From: Comamonas terrigena NBRC 13299
GTDB lineage: Bacteria; Pseudomonadota; Gammaproteobacteria; Burkholderiales; Burkholderiaceae_C
Assembly (NCBI RefSeq): GCF_006740045.1
Contig: NZ_AP019749.1
Span: 4,607,001-4,671,000 of the forward strand
Direction of reading: 5' to 3'
DNA length: 64,000 nt
Shown here: positions 35,849-45,539 of the stretch, piece by piece
How the letters are laid out: the number at the start of each line of letters is the position of its first letter
How positions within the stretch are numbered: position 1 is the first letter of the stretch
Notes under the pieces: model-generated
Told to the model about the DNA's origin: nothing
The model's input: the letters and a program-made list of their open reading frames with translations, nothing else
Databases searched by the model: none
Program-made: the position numbers and the translations under genes

Positions 35849-36580
35849 ATGCCGCGCTTTCACTGCCCCCTGCCGCTGACCGCCGGCGCCGAACTGGACC
35901 TGCCCGCCGGCGCCGCCCGCCATGTGCAGGTGCTGCGCATGCAGCCCGGCCACACCATCACCCTGTTCGACGGCAGCGGCGACGGCGAATGGAGCGCCAC
36001 CATCCTGCAGATGGGCCGCAGCACGGTGCAGGTGCGCGTGGAGGCCTTCCACGCCACGGCGCGCGAAGCATCCCGCCCGGTGCACCTGCTGGCCGGGATC
36101 ACCGCCAACGAGCGCATGGACTGGCTGGTGGAAAAAGCCACCGAAATCGGCGTGGTCAGCATCACCCCGCTGCTGGCCGAACGCAGCGTGCTCAAGCTCA
36201 AGGGCGAGCGCGGTGATAAAAAACGCAGTCACTGGCAGGCCGTGGCCGTGGCCGCCTGCGAGCAATGCGGTGGCAACCGCGTGCCCGCCATTCACCCGGC
36301 GATGACCCTGGCCGAATGGACCGCCGCCCACCCGCAGGCAGACTCCGCAGACACGCAGCGCGTGCTGCTCTCGCTGGCCGACGGCACGCGCCCGCTGCTG
36401 CAGGCCGTGGCGGCCGGCCAGACACCGGTCCTGTTCCTGTCCGGCCCCGAAGGCGGCCTGTCTCCGGCCGAAGAGGCCCTGGCCCGCGCCCAGGGCTTTG
36501 CCCCGGTCACGCTGGGCCCGCGTGTGCTGCGCGCCGAAACCGCCCCCATCATGGCGCTGTCCGCACTGGTATTGGGTTGA
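35849..36580 (+). CDS. rsmE: 16S rRNA (U1498-N3) methyltransferase
   Basis: 243 residues, SPOUT family. N-terminal PUA-like domain (LDLPAGAARHVQVLRMQPG) and C-terminal trefoil-knot domain with WLVEKATEIGV, LSGPEGGLSPAEEALA, TLGPRVLRAETAP. It methylates N3 of U1498 in 16S rRNA. Follows amgK by 112 bp in the same direction. Confidence 0.95.
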   Translation: MPRFHCPLPLTAGAELDLPAGAARHVQVLRMQPGHTITLFDGSGDGEWSATILQMGRSTVQVRVEAFHATAREASRPVHLLAGITANERMDWLVEKATEIGVVSITPLLAERSVLKLKGERGDKKRSHWQAVAVAACEQCGGNRVPAIHPAMTLAEWTAAHPQADSADTQRVLLSLADGTRPLLQAVAAGQTPVLFLSGPEGGLSPAEEALARAQGFAPVTLGPRVLRAETAPIMALSALVLG

Positions 36581-36731
36581 ACCCGCAAACGACCGTTCGT
36601 CGTGTCAACGTGGTAATTTTTGCCTGCGGCTCTGTCCAAGAGACGACATTTTCCTAGAATCCGGAAACATTTATTTACAACCGGACCCCTGCGCAGGTTA
36701 CCCACCGGCGCAGCCCAGAAGGAAAGCTGCC

Positions 36732-37958
36732 GTGACATCCGCCACCGAGCCGCCTTCGCAGACGGCCCGCATACGGCGCTGGCTGCTGTCGGACGATCCG
36801 CACATCCGCACCCACACGGCCATGTCCGGCCTGGCCCTGGTGCTGATGGCGTGCTGCGTTGGCTTGCTGCTCTGGCTGGCCCTGAACAGCCACACCCCCC
36901 TGCCCTGGGTCGTCAGCTGGAGCCTGGTGTCGCTGGGGGGCCTGCTGGCAGCCACCCTGGCCATCCGCCTGGGCTGGACACGCCGCCTGAACGACCCCTC
37001 CCTGACCCTGCCGCAGATGCTCTGGGCCATCACCAGCGCTGCTGTGGCCTATCTGGTGGTGGCCGATGCCCGCGACATGCTGCCCTGCATGGTGGCCATG
37101 GTGCTGCTGTTCGGTTCGCTGGGCCTGCGCATGCGCCAGATCGTGGGCATCACCGTGTACGCCTTTGTGGCCACCAGCACCGCCATGGTGCTGGCCCCCC
37201 GGCTGCTGAACCAGCCGGTGTCGGTGGTCGACGCCGCCCACGCCGTCATGCTGGCTGTGGTGCTGCTGGCCTGCATGGGGGTCAGCCTGCGTCTGCATTC
37301 CCTGCGCAGCCGGCTCCAGCAGCAGCGGCTTGCCTTGTCGCGGGCCCTGGAGGAACACCGGGCCCTGGCCTCGCGCGATGCGCTGACGGGCCTGCTCAAC
37401 CGCCGCTCCATGCTGGAGCTGCTGGAGCTGGAACAGCGCCGCTGCGTGCGGGGCCAGCGCAGCATGGCCCTGGCCGTGCTGGACATTGACCACTTCAAAC
37501 GCATCAACGACAACTACGGCCACGCCGTCGGCGACCGTGCGCTGCAGGCCTTTGCCCACACCGTGCGCCACACCGTGCGCGGCGGCGATGTGCTGGCCCG
37601 CTGGGGCGGCGAAGAATTCGTGCTGCTGCTGGGGGATGTGAACGACAACGCCGCCCTCAGCCTGCTGCAGCGCATTGGCCAGGCCGTTTCCCAGGCCGTG
37701 GTGGCCGATGCGCCCGAAGGCCTGCGCATGACCGTCTCGACCGGCCTGACCGTGCACCTGCCCGGCGAATCGGTCGAAGCCACGCTGGAGCGCGCCGACC
37801 AGGCCCTCTACCGTGCCAAGCACCAGGGGCGCAACTGCGTGGTGCTGGCCGACCTGCAGGCACCGCCGCCGCCCCCTCATCCGCCACCGCCGCTGGCCCC
37901 GGCCGGATTGACGGCCGGCCCCGCGGTGCCACCGCAGACAGCGGCCTCCCTCCACTGA
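36732..37958 (+). CDS. Membrane-bound GGDEF diguanylate cyclase
   Basis: 408 residues: about six N-terminal transmembrane helices (~35-185), a short coiled linker, then a GGDEF domain (~210-375) with active-site WGGEEF and an upstream RGGD inhibitory site at the right distance (5 residues), so product feedback inhibition is likely. Makes c-di-GMP from two GTP. The tail is a Pro-rich low-complexity stretch. Start taken as GTG 36732 with AAGGAAAG upstream; TAGAAT at 36655 may be its -10. Confidence 0.92.
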   Translation: MTSATEPPSQTARIRRWLLSDDPHIRTHTAMSGLALVLMACCVGLLLWLALNSHTPLPWVVSWSLVSLGGLLAATLAIRLGWTRRLNDPSLTLPQMLWAITSAAVAYLVVADARDMLPCMVAMVLLFGSLGLRMRQIVGITVYAFVATSTAMVLAPRLLNQPVSVVDAAHAVMLAVVLLACMGVSLRLHSLRSRLQQQRLALSRALEEHRALASRDALTGLLNRRSMLELLELEQRRCVRGQRSMALAVLDIDHFKRINDNYGHAVGDRALQAFAHTVRHTVRGGDVLARWGGEEFVLLLGDVNDNAALSLLQRIGQAVSQAVVADAPEGLRMTVSTGLTVHLPGESVEATLERADQALYRAKHQGRNCVVLADLQAPPPPPHPPPPLAPAGLTAGPAVPPQTAASLH

Positions 37959-38100
37959 CCCCTACCCCCGTGAAGAGCGCGCAGGTCTGCTCCAGGCCAC
38001 GGAACGCCGGCACATCCCGCGCGCGGTGGCCATCCTGCGCTACCCTGTGCGGTTTGGACGGCCCCGTATCCCGGGCCGTCCGCCACCTTGGAGTTTCTGC

Positions 38101-38478
38101 ATGACTGTTTCCACCTCCGGCCCCATCACCCGCCACCATGTGGGCGCCCGCCTGTCCGAGACCGCGGTCCACCACGGCACCGTCTACCTGGCCGGCCAGA
38201 TCCCTGAAAACCACCCGGATGGCGACATGCGCGTGCAGACCCAGGAGGTGCTGGGCCATGTGGAACGCCTGCTGAATGAAGCGGGCAGCAGCAAGGCCCA
38301 CATCCTGTCGTGCAACATCTTCATCCGCAACGCGGCCGACATCACGGTGATGAACGAGGTCTGGGATGCCTGGATCGTGCCCGGCCACACCCCGCCCCGC
38401 TGCACCGTGATCGCCCCAGCCATCAACCCCCAGTACCTGATCGAGGTGGTGGTCATCGGCGCACAGATCGCGGCCTGA
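38101..38478 (+). CDS. RidA family (YjgF/YER057c/UK114) protein
   Basis: 125 residues. VYLAGQIPENHPDGDM, QTQEVLGHVERLLNEAGSSK and the C-terminal PPRCTVIAPAINPQYLIEVV including the ligand-binding Arg are typical. RidA proteins hydrolyse reactive enamine/imine intermediates of PLP enzymes. The subtype cannot be fixed. Stops 6 bp before the converging hydrolase gene. Confidence 0.93.
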   Translation: MTVSTSGPITRHHVGARLSETAVHHGTVYLAGQIPENHPDGDMRVQTQEVLGHVERLLNEAGSSKAHILSCNIFIRNAADITVMNEVWDAWIVPGHTPPRCTVIAPAINPQYLIEVVVIGAQIAA

Positions 38479-38484
38479 TACGGC

Positions 38485-39339
38485 CTAACGCGGCGGAAAC
38501 TGCTGATCCAGCCACTGCTGCAGCCGGGTGAACACCGGCGCCGCCAGGGCCTCGCTTTCGTTGAAGATCTCGTGGAACGCCGGCCCAAAACACTGGGCCT
38601 GCAGCACCGCTGGCGGCGCCAGGCGGGCCAGGGCGGCACTGCCCGCCGGGTCCACCACCCGGTCCTGCCCGGCCCACAGCAGCAAGGTGGGAGTGCGCCA
38701 GGCCGGCGCCCGGGCCACGACCCGCGCGCCGCCTTCGGCCATGTAGCGCGCCATCCGGCCGCTGATGCGCGGGTGCTGCAAGGGATCGCGGTCATAGGCC
38801 TGCACCACCGCCGGGTCGTGCGACAGATGGCGCGAATCCACGCCATTGTGGACGCGCAGATTCGGCAGCAGCCGGGGCAGACTGGCCAGCAAGGCTTTCT
38901 GCAACCCCGACAAATGCAGCGCCAGCGCGGGAGAGGACAGCACCAGGCCCTCCACCTGGCATGCACCGGATGCCACCGCGTCCGCCGCCACCAGCCCGCC
39001 CATGCTGTGTCCCAGCAGCACCAGGGGCCGGGAGGCCGGCATGCCGGCACGGGTGGCATCCAGCACCTGCGCCAGATCGTCCAGCAGCCGGTCGTCGCTG
39101 CTCAGGCCGCCCCGGGGGCCGCCCGACCGGCCGTGGCCATACTGGTCATAGGCCCGCACGGCCATGCCCCAGCCGTTCAATCGCTGCGCCAGCGCGGCAT
39201 AGCGGCCGGCGTGCTCGCCCATGCCGTGCACGATCAGCACCGTGGCGCGCACCGCCGCCGCAGGCGCCAGCGGCCAGTCGTAGACCGCCAGGGGCGTGCC
39301 GTCAGCGGCGGGCAGGAAAGTGGACTCTGTCGGATGCAT
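38485..39339 (-). CDS. Alpha/beta hydrolase, monoacylglycerol lipase-like
   Basis: 284 residues, serine hydrolase. The oxyanion VHGMGEHAGRY, the nucleophile elbow GHSMGG, the acid in WAGQDRVVDP and the His in FHEIFNE match the Hydrolase_4 (monoacylglycerol lipase/lysophospholipase) family. No signal peptide, so cytoplasmic. Start ATG 39339 with GGAGAG upstream. Confidence 0.9.
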   Translation of the reverse strand: MHPTESTFLPAADGTPLAVYDWPLAPAAAVRATVLIVHGMGEHAGRYAALAQRLNGWGMAVRAYDQYGHGRSGGPRGGLSSDDRLLDDLAQVLDATRAGMPASRPLVLLGHSMGGLVAADAVASGACQVEGLVLSSPALALHLSGLQKALLASLPRLLPNLRVHNGVDSRHLSHDPAVVQAYDRDPLQHPRISGRMARYMAEGGARVVARAPAWRTPTLLLWAGQDRVVDPAGSAALARLAPPAVLQAQCFGPAFHEIFNESEALAAPVFTRLQQWLDQQFPPR

Positions 39340-39387
39340 ACCGCGGGGCTCTCCTTGCAGTACCCGGCGCGGTCGGCCGGGAATACC

Positions 39388-39435
39388 AAAAAAATAGCTG
39401 CCTGCGCCCTTTGCGTGGGCTTTGGCAGCTATTTT
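39388..39435 (-). terminator. ATAGCTGCC palindrome acting as terminator of the M20 peptidase gene
   Basis: AAAATAGCTGCC and GGCAGCTATTTT form a 12-bp stem around a 21-nt loop. On the minus strand the stem is followed by seven T residues, 20 bp after the peptidase stop. The core resembles an AGCTGC extragenic palindrome I recall as common in Comamonadaceae genomes. Confidence 0.85.
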
Positions 39436-39454
39436 GGAGAATTCCCTCAGCGAC

Positions 39455-40954
39455 TCAAGCTGTCGCTTCCTCGGATTGCGCCACCGGCATGGCGGCAATC
39501 ACCTGGGCCACGGCGGCGGTGAGCTTCTTGGCATAGGGCACATGCAGGAACTCATTGGGGCCGTGGGCGTTGCTCTTGGGGCCCAGCACGCCGCAGACCA
39601 TCATCTGTGCGGTGGGGAAGCCCTGGCTCAGCAGGTTCATCAGCGGGATGGTGCCGCCCTGGCCGATGTAGCCGCAGTCCGCGCCAAAGTGGGCCTGGCT
39701 GGCCACATTCAGGGCGGTTTCAAACCAGGGACTCATGCCCGGGGCGTTCCAGCCGCTGGAGCTGGACAGGCCTTCCCAGGTCACCTTGGCCTGGTACGGC
39801 GCATTGTCTTCCAGCAGCCGCTTCATCTCCTGCACGCAGGTGGCGGCGTCCACCAGCGGCGGCAGGCGCAGGCTGAGCTTGAAGGCCGTGTAAGGCCGCA
39901 GCACATTGCCCGCGTTCTGCAACGTGGGAAAGCCTTCGGCGCCGGTGACGGACAGCGTGGGCTCCCAGGTGCGCTTGAGCAGGGCTTCCACCGGGTCGGT
40001 GGTGGTGGGCAGGGCCACCAGCGTGCTGCCGCCGCAGTCATGGTGGGCCCAGGGAAAGCGCTTGTAGGTTTCCTCGCCCAGGATGGCCGCCGTGGCCTTG
40101 GCCTGGGCCAGACGCTCGGGCGGCACCTGGCAGTGGAAGCTGGCGGGCAGCATGCGACCGGTTGCGCTGTCCTCCAGCCGGTCCAGCACCTGGCGCATGA
40201 TGCGGAACGACGAGGGCACCACGCCCGAGGCATCGCCTGAGTGCACCCCTTCGGTCAGGATTTCCACCTTCAGCGTGCCGCTGGCCATGCCGCGCAGGCT
40301 GGTGGTCAGCCACAGCTGGTCGTAATTGCCGGCACCGCTGTCCAGGCAGATCACCAGTTCCACCGCACCCAGGCGAGGACGCAGTGCATCCACATAGGGC
40401 AGCAGATCGCGGGAGCCGCTTTCTTCGGCCGTCTCGATGATGCCCACGATGCGCGGGTGGGCCACGTTCTGGCGCTTGAGTTCCTGCACCGCCGCCACGC
40501 TGGCGTAGACGGCATAGCCATCGTCTGCGCCGCCACGGCCGTAGAGCTTGCCGTCCTGGTACACCGGGGTCCAGGGGCCCAGGTCGCTGCGCCAGCCTTC
40601 GAATTCGGGTTGCTTGTCCAGGTGGCCGTACATCAGCACCGTGGGGGCGCCGCTGGCATTGGCTCCGGGCTGGGTGCCTTCCACCTCGAAGAACAGCACC
40701 GGTGTGCGGCCTTCCAGGCGCACGATTTCCAGCCTCAGGCCGGGCACTTTCTGCGCTTCCACCCAGGTGGCGGCGTTGCGCAGCACCGTGTCCAGCAGGC
40801 CCTGGGCCGCCCAGTCGGGGGCGAACATGGGCGATTTGGCGGGAATGGCGATGTAGTCCTTGAGCTGGGCCACGATGTCGCGGTCCCATTGCTGGCTGAC
40901 ATGCTCCAGCGCCTGTGTGGTGTCCAGCGCGGTGGACGGAATGCGTGCGTTCAT
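39455..40954 (-). CDS. M20-family metallopeptidase (dipeptidase/carboxypeptidase type)
   Basis: 499 residues. Metal-site motifs: VLMYGHLDKQPE, LYGRGGADDGYA, ETAEESGSRDL; the dimerisation domain lies in the middle. It belongs to the CNDP-like dipeptidase group (PRK07205/PRK08201-type). Cytoplasmic; hydrolyses dipeptides or N-acyl amino acids, substrate unknown. Start ATG 40954. Confidence 0.92.
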   Translation of the reverse strand: MNARIPSTALDTTQALEHVSQQWDRDIVAQLKDYIAIPAKSPMFAPDWAAQGLLDTVLRNAATWVEAQKVPGLRLEIVRLEGRTPVLFFEVEGTQPGANASGAPTVLMYGHLDKQPEFEGWRSDLGPWTPVYQDGKLYGRGGADDGYAVYASVAAVQELKRQNVAHPRIVGIIETAEESGSRDLLPYVDALRPRLGAVELVICLDSGAGNYDQLWLTTSLRGMASGTLKVEILTEGVHSGDASGVVPSSFRIMRQVLDRLEDSATGRMLPASFHCQVPPERLAQAKATAAILGEETYKRFPWAHHDCGGSTLVALPTTTDPVEALLKRTWEPTLSVTGAEGFPTLQNAGNVLRPYTAFKLSLRLPPLVDAATCVQEMKRLLEDNAPYQAKVTWEGLSSSSGWNAPGMSPWFETALNVASQAHFGADCGYIGQGGTIPLMNLLSQGFPTAQMMVCGVLGPKSNAHGPNEFLHVPYAKKLTAAVAQVIAAMPVAQSEEATA

Positions 40955-41077
40955 GGCAAAGCTCCTGGTCACTGCGGCCCGCACAGGGCGGACGCGAAGC
41001 AACCATTGTGCGCCATGCCGGAGCCCCCACAGCGCAGGGGGTGCCAACCCGCCCCGGCCGGCCCGCCGCAGCCGGCG

Positions 41078-43081
41078 TCAGCGGGGCAATGCCGGCAGTG
41101 CTGCGGCCGCTGCCGGCGCCGCCAGATCCAAGGTCAGGGCACCGGCGGGCTGCAGCTTGAACACGCTGACCGCCGCCTCCAGGCCGCTGGCCTGGTCGCG
41201 CATGCTGGACGAAGCCGCGGCCGACTCCTCGACCAGCGAAGCGTTCTGCTGGGTCAGCTGGTCCAGCTCGGCCACATCGTGGTTGACCTTGGCCATGCGC
41301 TCGGCCTGCTCCGAGGCGCTGGCCGAGATCTCGCCCACGATGTCGCCCATGCGCTGCACGGAGCTGACGATCTCGTCCATGGTCTGGCCGGCGGCCTGGA
41401 CCAGCTGGGCACCGGACTCCACCTGGTGGACCGAGCTGCCGATCAGCGCCTTGATCTGCTTGGCCGCTTCGGCGCTGCGTCCGGCCAGCGAACGCACCTC
41501 GCTGGCCACCACGGCGAAGCCCCGGCCCTGCTCCCCGGCGCGGGCGGCTTCCACGGCGGCGTTCAAGGCCAGGATGTTGGTCTGGAACGCGATGCCATCG
41601 ATCACACCGATGATGTCGGCAATCTGGCGGCTGCTGTCGTTGATCGCCCCCATGGTGCGCACCACCTGGCCCACCACCTCACCGCCGCGCGAAGCCACTT
41701 CCACGGCCGAGGCCGACAGCTGGTGTGCCTGGCGCGCCGCATCAGCGGCCTGGTGCACGCCCTGGGCCGTGTCCACCATGCGCTGGGCCGTGCGCGCCAG
41801 CCGGTCTGCGGTGTTGTCGGTGCGCTCGGCCAGATCGGCATTGCCCAGGGCAATCTGGCTGCTGGCGCTGGCAATGTTGTGCGCCGCCAGACTGACCTGC
41901 TGCAGCATGGCCACGTAGCGCTGGCGCATGTCTTCCACTTCGCGCACCAGATCGCCAATCTCGTCGCGGCGCGGGCTGTGGAAGGGCTGGGTCAGATCGC
42001 CCTGGGCCACCAGGGTCAGCGCCTGCGTCAGCCCGCGCAGCGGCTGGCTCACGCCCCGGCGCAGCACCCAGAACAGGCCGGCGGCCAGCAGGGCCAGCGC
42101 CACCGCCATGGCACCCCATACGGCAAACAGCGCACGGCGCTGGCCGGCCATGGCTTCGCGGTCCGAGACTTCGGTCACCACCCACCAGCCGGACTGGGTC
42201 TTGCGCACTACGGCCCAGGGGTCGGCCCCTTGCTCCGGCAGCAGCGCGACCGCGTCGCGCACCCAGCCGTCCGGGCTGTCGGCCAGCGCCTGCAATGCGG
42301 CCTGGGCCTGGGGAAGGGCCTCCAGCACCTTCTGGCCGGCATGGCTGGGATGGGCCACAAACCGGGCCTGCGCCAGGCTGGTACCCGGGTCGATCACCAT
42401 GGCACCGCCATGCTCGTACAGGCGCAACCCGGACACCTGACGCAGCAGGCCTTCCTGGAAGGCGCTGAGGTCGGTGCCCACAAACAGAATCCCCACCACC
42501 TGGTTCTGCGCATCGCGCAGCGGCGCGTAGTGCGTCATATACGGCTTGCCGAACAGCGTGGCGCGGCCGATGAAGCTCTGGCCTTCGCGCACCCGGGTAT
42601 AGGCCGCATGCTGGCGGTCCAGCATGGTGCCGATCACGCGCTCGCCCTGCGGGTTGCGCAGCGAGGTGGTGATGCGCACAAAGTCATCGCCCTGGCGGGC
42701 AAACACCGTGGCCACGCCACCGGTGTCGGCGCTGAACTTGTCCGGCAACGCAAAGTTGCCGTTCAACACCTCGCCGTCCACCGACAGCTGACCGCTGGCG
42801 CTGTCCAGCGCCACATGGCCCGCAAAGTGGCGAGCAAATCCTTCGGAGGCCTTGACCACCATGTCGCGGTTGGCGTGCTCCACCGCGTCGACCGAAGCCA
42901 CCAGCGCCTGGGTGGCATGGCCCACGCTGGCTACCAGCTGCGTGCGCGAAGCCTGGTTGGTGATGGATGCGGTCACCAGGCTCAGCGCCAGCAACACCAG
43001 CGCCACCATCGCGATGGCGATGGCGGTGACCCGGCGGGCCACGGAACGGCGGCCTGCAGCCGCAGAAGAAGAGGACAACAT
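41078..43081 (-). CDS. Methyl-accepting chemotaxis protein with Cache-type sensor
   Basis: 667 residues: transmembrane helix ~20-42, a large periplasmic region (~43-330) of Cache_3/Cache_2 type ([31 protein letters not shown]), second helix ~335-357, HAMP, and a signalling hairpin with the conserved tip [21 protein letters not shown]. No C-terminal CheR-binding pentapeptide; the tail is Ala-rich. Detects small carboxylates or similar ligands outside the cytoplasm, ligand unknown. Start ATG 43081. Confidence 0.95.
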   Translation of the reverse strand: MLSSSSAAAGRRSVARRVTAIAIAMVALVLLALSLVTASITNQASRTQLVASVGHATQALVASVDAVEHANRDMVVKASEGFARHFAGHVALDSASGQLSVDGEVLNGNFALPDKFSADTGGVATVFARQGDDFVRITTSLRNPQGERVIGTMLDRQHAAYTRVREGQSFIGRATLFGKPYMTHYAPLRDAQNQVVGILFVGTDLSAFQEGLLRQVSGLRLYEHGGAMVIDPGTSLAQARFVAHPSHAGQKVLEALPQAQAALQALADSPDGWVRDAVALLPEQGADPWAVVRKTQSGWWVVTEVSDREAMAGQRRALFAVWGAMAVALALLAAGLFWVLRRGVSQPLRGLTQALTLVAQGDLTQPFHSPRRDEIGDLVREVEDMRQRYVAMLQQVSLAAHNIASASSQIALGNADLAERTDNTADRLARTAQRMVDTAQGVHQAADAARQAHQLSASAVEVASRGGEVVGQVVRTMGAINDSSRQIADIIGVIDGIAFQTNILALNAAVEAARAGEQGRGFAVVASEVRSLAGRSAEAAKQIKALIGSSVHQVESGAQLVQAAGQTMDEIVSSVQRMGDIVGEISASASEQAERMAKVNHDVAELDQLTQQNASLVEESAAASSSMRDQASGLEAAVSVFKLQPAGALTLDLAAPAAAAALPALPR

Positions 43082-43153
43082 GGAATATCCGCACCTGGAC
43101 ACAAAACGGGCGGATTCTCACATTGCGTTACTGAGTAAGTCCTGACGAACGGC

Positions 43154-43200
43154 AAAGCCCTGCAATTCGTCCGCTTTTTACGGCAACCGCAGGGCTTTTT
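43154..43200. terminator. Long-loop hairpin with T-tract
   Basis: AAAGCCCTGC and GCAGGGCTTT are 10-bp perfect arms with a 25-nt loop; the + strand continues TT and the minus strand starts with AAAAA before the stem. It lies between the chemoreceptor gene and the end of the phosphodiesterase gene, and would stop read-through in the minus direction 105 bp after that gene. Confidence 0.55.
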
Positions 43201-43305
43201 GCACCAATACAGGGAATTTTGCCTCTATCGCCGCTGGCTGACGGCTCCGGCCCGCCATCGGCCGCCGGCCGTCCACAGCAGGCACCCTCTGCCGTGCGGC
43301 GCCGC

Positions 43306-44502
43306 TCAGCGTGCGTGGTAGGCGGCAATGGCCTTGCGCCCCTCGGCCGGGTCATCGGTGAAGATGCCATCGATACCGGTGCGCAAAAAGGCTTCGAAGT
43401 CCGCCGCCACATTGCCGCGCGTGGCACCGTTCTCCACCGGGTGGGCTTTCAGGGCGGCGGGCAGAAAAGCGTTCTCGGGGCGCAGCGTCCACACATGCAC
43501 CAGCAGCCCGGCGCGGTGGGCCGCCCCCACCAGGCCGGTGGGCGCAGCGTTCTTGCCCTCCTTGACCGGCACGACCATGGATTTGCTCGGACCAATGCCG
43601 TTGGCGTAGGTGGCCACCTGGGCCAGGCCTTCGGGCGTGGTCAGGTCGGCATAACTGGGGCCCCTACCCCGGGCCACGCTGTCGTAGGGCTGACCCTTGG
43701 GGCTGAGCAGCTGCACCAGGCGCACGGTGCTGCGCGCGCGGATCCAGCGCAGGTTCTCCACCTCGAACGACTGCACCAGCACCGGCGCCTGGGCGTCGTT
43801 CCAGCCGTTGGCGGCCAGCACCTGCAGCAGCACCGGCTCCAGCGGCTTGCCGATCGACAGGAAATAGCTGGGGTGCTTGGTTTCCGGGTAGATGCCCACG
43901 GTGCGGCCGGTGCGCGCGGTCTCGGCCTTGGCCAGGTCGATGATCTCCTGCAGCGTAGGCACCTCGAACTGGCCGTCAAAGCGCACATTCGCCGGGCGCA
44001 CAGCGGGAATGCGTTCGCGCGCGCGCAGCGTCTTCAGCTCGGCCAGCGTGAAATCCTCCACAAACCAGCCGGTGATGCGCTCGCCGTCGATGGTCTTGGT
44101 GGTCTTGCGCGCCGCAAATTCGCGGCGGTCGGCCACATCGGTGGACGCCTCCTTCAGGCTGCCGTCGGCGTGGAGCATGGCGATGGCGTTTTCGTGCCGC
44201 GCCACCAGCACGCCATCCCGGGTGATGACCAGATCGGGCTCGATGAAGTCCGCTCCGGCGGCAATGGCCACCCGGTAGGCTTCCAGCGTGTGCTCGGGAC
44301 GCAGGGCCGAGGCCCCCCGGTGGGCAATCAAGGCCGGCTTGGGCGGCCAGGCGCCGGCACGGGGCGCGGTGGGGGCGGCCCCCTGTGCCGCTGCCGCCGC
44401 AGCAGGCGCAGGGGCCGGGCTGCTGCAGCCGGTCAGCCCCCACGGGCCCACCAGTGCAGCAGCGGTGGCGGTCAGGCAGTGGCGGCGGGTGATGGCGGGC
44501 AT
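43306..44502 (-). CDS. Glycerophosphodiester phosphodiesterase with Tat-type lipoprotein signal
   Basis: 398 residues. Signal: TRRHCLTATAAALVG (twin Arg) ending in a lipobox LTGC, so a Tat-exported lipoprotein is predicted. The catalytic domain has LIAHRGASALRPEHTLEAY, FIEPDLVITRDGVLV and RHENAIAM, the GDPD metal and acid-base residues; the family hydrolyses glycerophosphodiesters to glycerol-3-phosphate and an alcohol. Length matches the GlpQ-type periplasmic enzymes. GGAG seven bases before ATG 44502. Follows the isomerase-like gene by 122 bp. Confidence 0.93.
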   Translation of the reverse strand: MPAITRRHCLTATAAALVGPWGLTGCSSPAPAPAAAAAAQGAAPTAPRAGAWPPKPALIAHRGASALRPEHTLEAYRVAIAAGADFIEPDLVITRDGVLVARHENAIAMLHADGSLKEASTDVADRREFAARKTTKTIDGERITGWFVEDFTLAELKTLRARERIPAVRPANVRFDGQFEVPTLQEIIDLAKAETARTGRTVGIYPETKHPSYFLSIGKPLEPVLLQVLAANGWNDAQAPVLVQSFEVENLRWIRARSTVRLVQLLSPKGQPYDSVARGRGPSYADLTTPEGLAQVATYANGIGPSKSMVVPVKEGKNAAPTGLVGAAHRAGLLVHVWTLRPENAFLPAALKAHPVENGATRGNVAADFEAFLRTGIDGIFTDDPAEGRKAIAAYHAR

Positions 44503-44514
44503 GGCAGTCTCCGG

Positions 44515-44626
44515 TTGCAAAGGTTTTTTCCATCCGCGCAGCGGCGCGGCGCTTTCTGCCCCTGATTTCACCACCAAACAGGCAGTGGTCCTTGCGGCGC
44601 CGCGCACCGCTTGCAAAGGGTTTTTC
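44515..44626. repeat. Pair of near-identical TTGCAAAGG-TTTTTC motifs
   Basis: TTGCAAAGGTTTTTTC (44515-44530) and TTGCAAAGGGTTTTTC (44611-44626) bracket the gap between the isomerase-like and phosphodiesterase genes. TTGCAAAACGCTTTTC at 24246-24261 has the same frame TTGCAAANNNNTTTTC. Function unknown. Confidence 0.4.
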
Positions 44627-45455
44627 AGATTTCTGCCGCGTCCATGCGGGCATAGGCCTGCAGCCAGCCCAGTCCCTGCGAGGTACCGGCACGCGGGCGG
44701 TATTCGCAGCCGACCCACCCGGTGTAGCCCAGCTGGTCCAGCACATCGAACAGATAGGGGTAGTGCAGCTCGCCGCTGTCCGGCTCATGCCGGTCGGGCA
44801 CGCCCGCAATCTGGATATGGCCCACGCGCCCGGTGGGCAGGTAGTGGCGCAGCTTCATGGCCACATCGCCTTCGACGATCTGGCAGTGGTACAGGTCCAT
44901 CTGCACCTGCAGCCGGGGTGAATCCACGGCCTGCACCAGCGCATGCGCCTGGTCCTGGCGCTGCAGGTAGTAGCCGGGCATGTCGCGGCCGTTGATGGGC
45001 TCGATCAGCAGCGCCACCCCCGCATCCTGCGCCTGCTGGGCGGCCCAGTGCAGGCGCTCCGTCACCAGGGCCTGCACGCCGGCATGGCTTTGACCCGCAG
45101 GCAGCAGGCCGCCCATCACATGCACGCGCGGGCATTGCAGGACGCTGGCGTACTCCAGCGCCTGCTGCAGGCCCGCACGGAAGGCCGCGTCCTGCCCGGC
45201 CAGGCACAGCGTGCCGCGGGCACCGGCGTCCCAGGCGGTGGCCATGGCGTCCCGCGTCGTGCCGCCCGGCGGCGCGTTGAACAGCACCTGCTGCAGGCCA
45301 TGGGCACGCAGCTGCTGCGCCAGCTGTGCCGGCGCATGGGCATAGGGAAACAGGTATTCCACCGCCCGGAAACCATCGCGCGCCGCAGCGGCAAAGCGTT
45401 CCAGAAACGGCAGCTCGGTGTACATCAACGACAGGTTGGCAGCGAACTGGGGCAT
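44625..45455 (-). CDS. Hydroxypyruvate isomerase family protein (Hyi/OtnI-like)
   Basis: 276 residues, AP-endonuclease-2-type TIM barrel. [49 protein letters not shown] and [17 protein letters not shown] are diagnostic. The family interconverts hydroxypyruvate and tartronate semialdehyde or related 2-oxo sugars acids (OtnI). Glyoxylate metabolism is a likely context; no glyoxylate carboligase is in the window. Located 84 bp after metW on the same strand. Confidence 0.9.
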   Translation of the reverse strand: MPQFAANLSLMYTELPFLERFAAAARDGFRAVEYLFPYAHAPAQLAQQLRAHGLQQVLFNAPPGGTTRDAMATAWDAGARGTLCLAGQDAAFRAGLQQALEYASVLQCPRVHVMGGLLPAGQSHAGVQALVTERLHWAAQQAQDAGVALLIEPINGRDMPGYYLQRQDQAHALVQAVDSPRLQVQMDLYHCQIVEGDVAMKLRHYLPTGRVGHIQIAGVPDRHEPDSGELHYPYLFDVLDQLGYTGWVGCEYRPRAGTSQGLGWLQAYARMDAAEI

Positions 45456-45539
45456 GGGCCCATTATCGGAAGCGCCCTGCCCTGCTGTCTGTCACCGGTC
45501 TGTCGCAGGCGACGACATTGCGCCCGCCTGTGCGCCAGA

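Noticed and set aside
40241..43138. 965-codon open frame on the + strand opposite the M20 peptidase and chemoreceptor genes
   Set aside because: His/Gln/Gly-rich low-complexity product without domain; it spans two clear genes on the other strand and is a high-GC antisense artefact.
43154..43200. Long-loop hairpin considered as a riboswitch for the chemoreceptor gene
   Set aside because: Simple two-arm stem without known aptamer motifs; position fits termination of the upstream minus-strand gene better.
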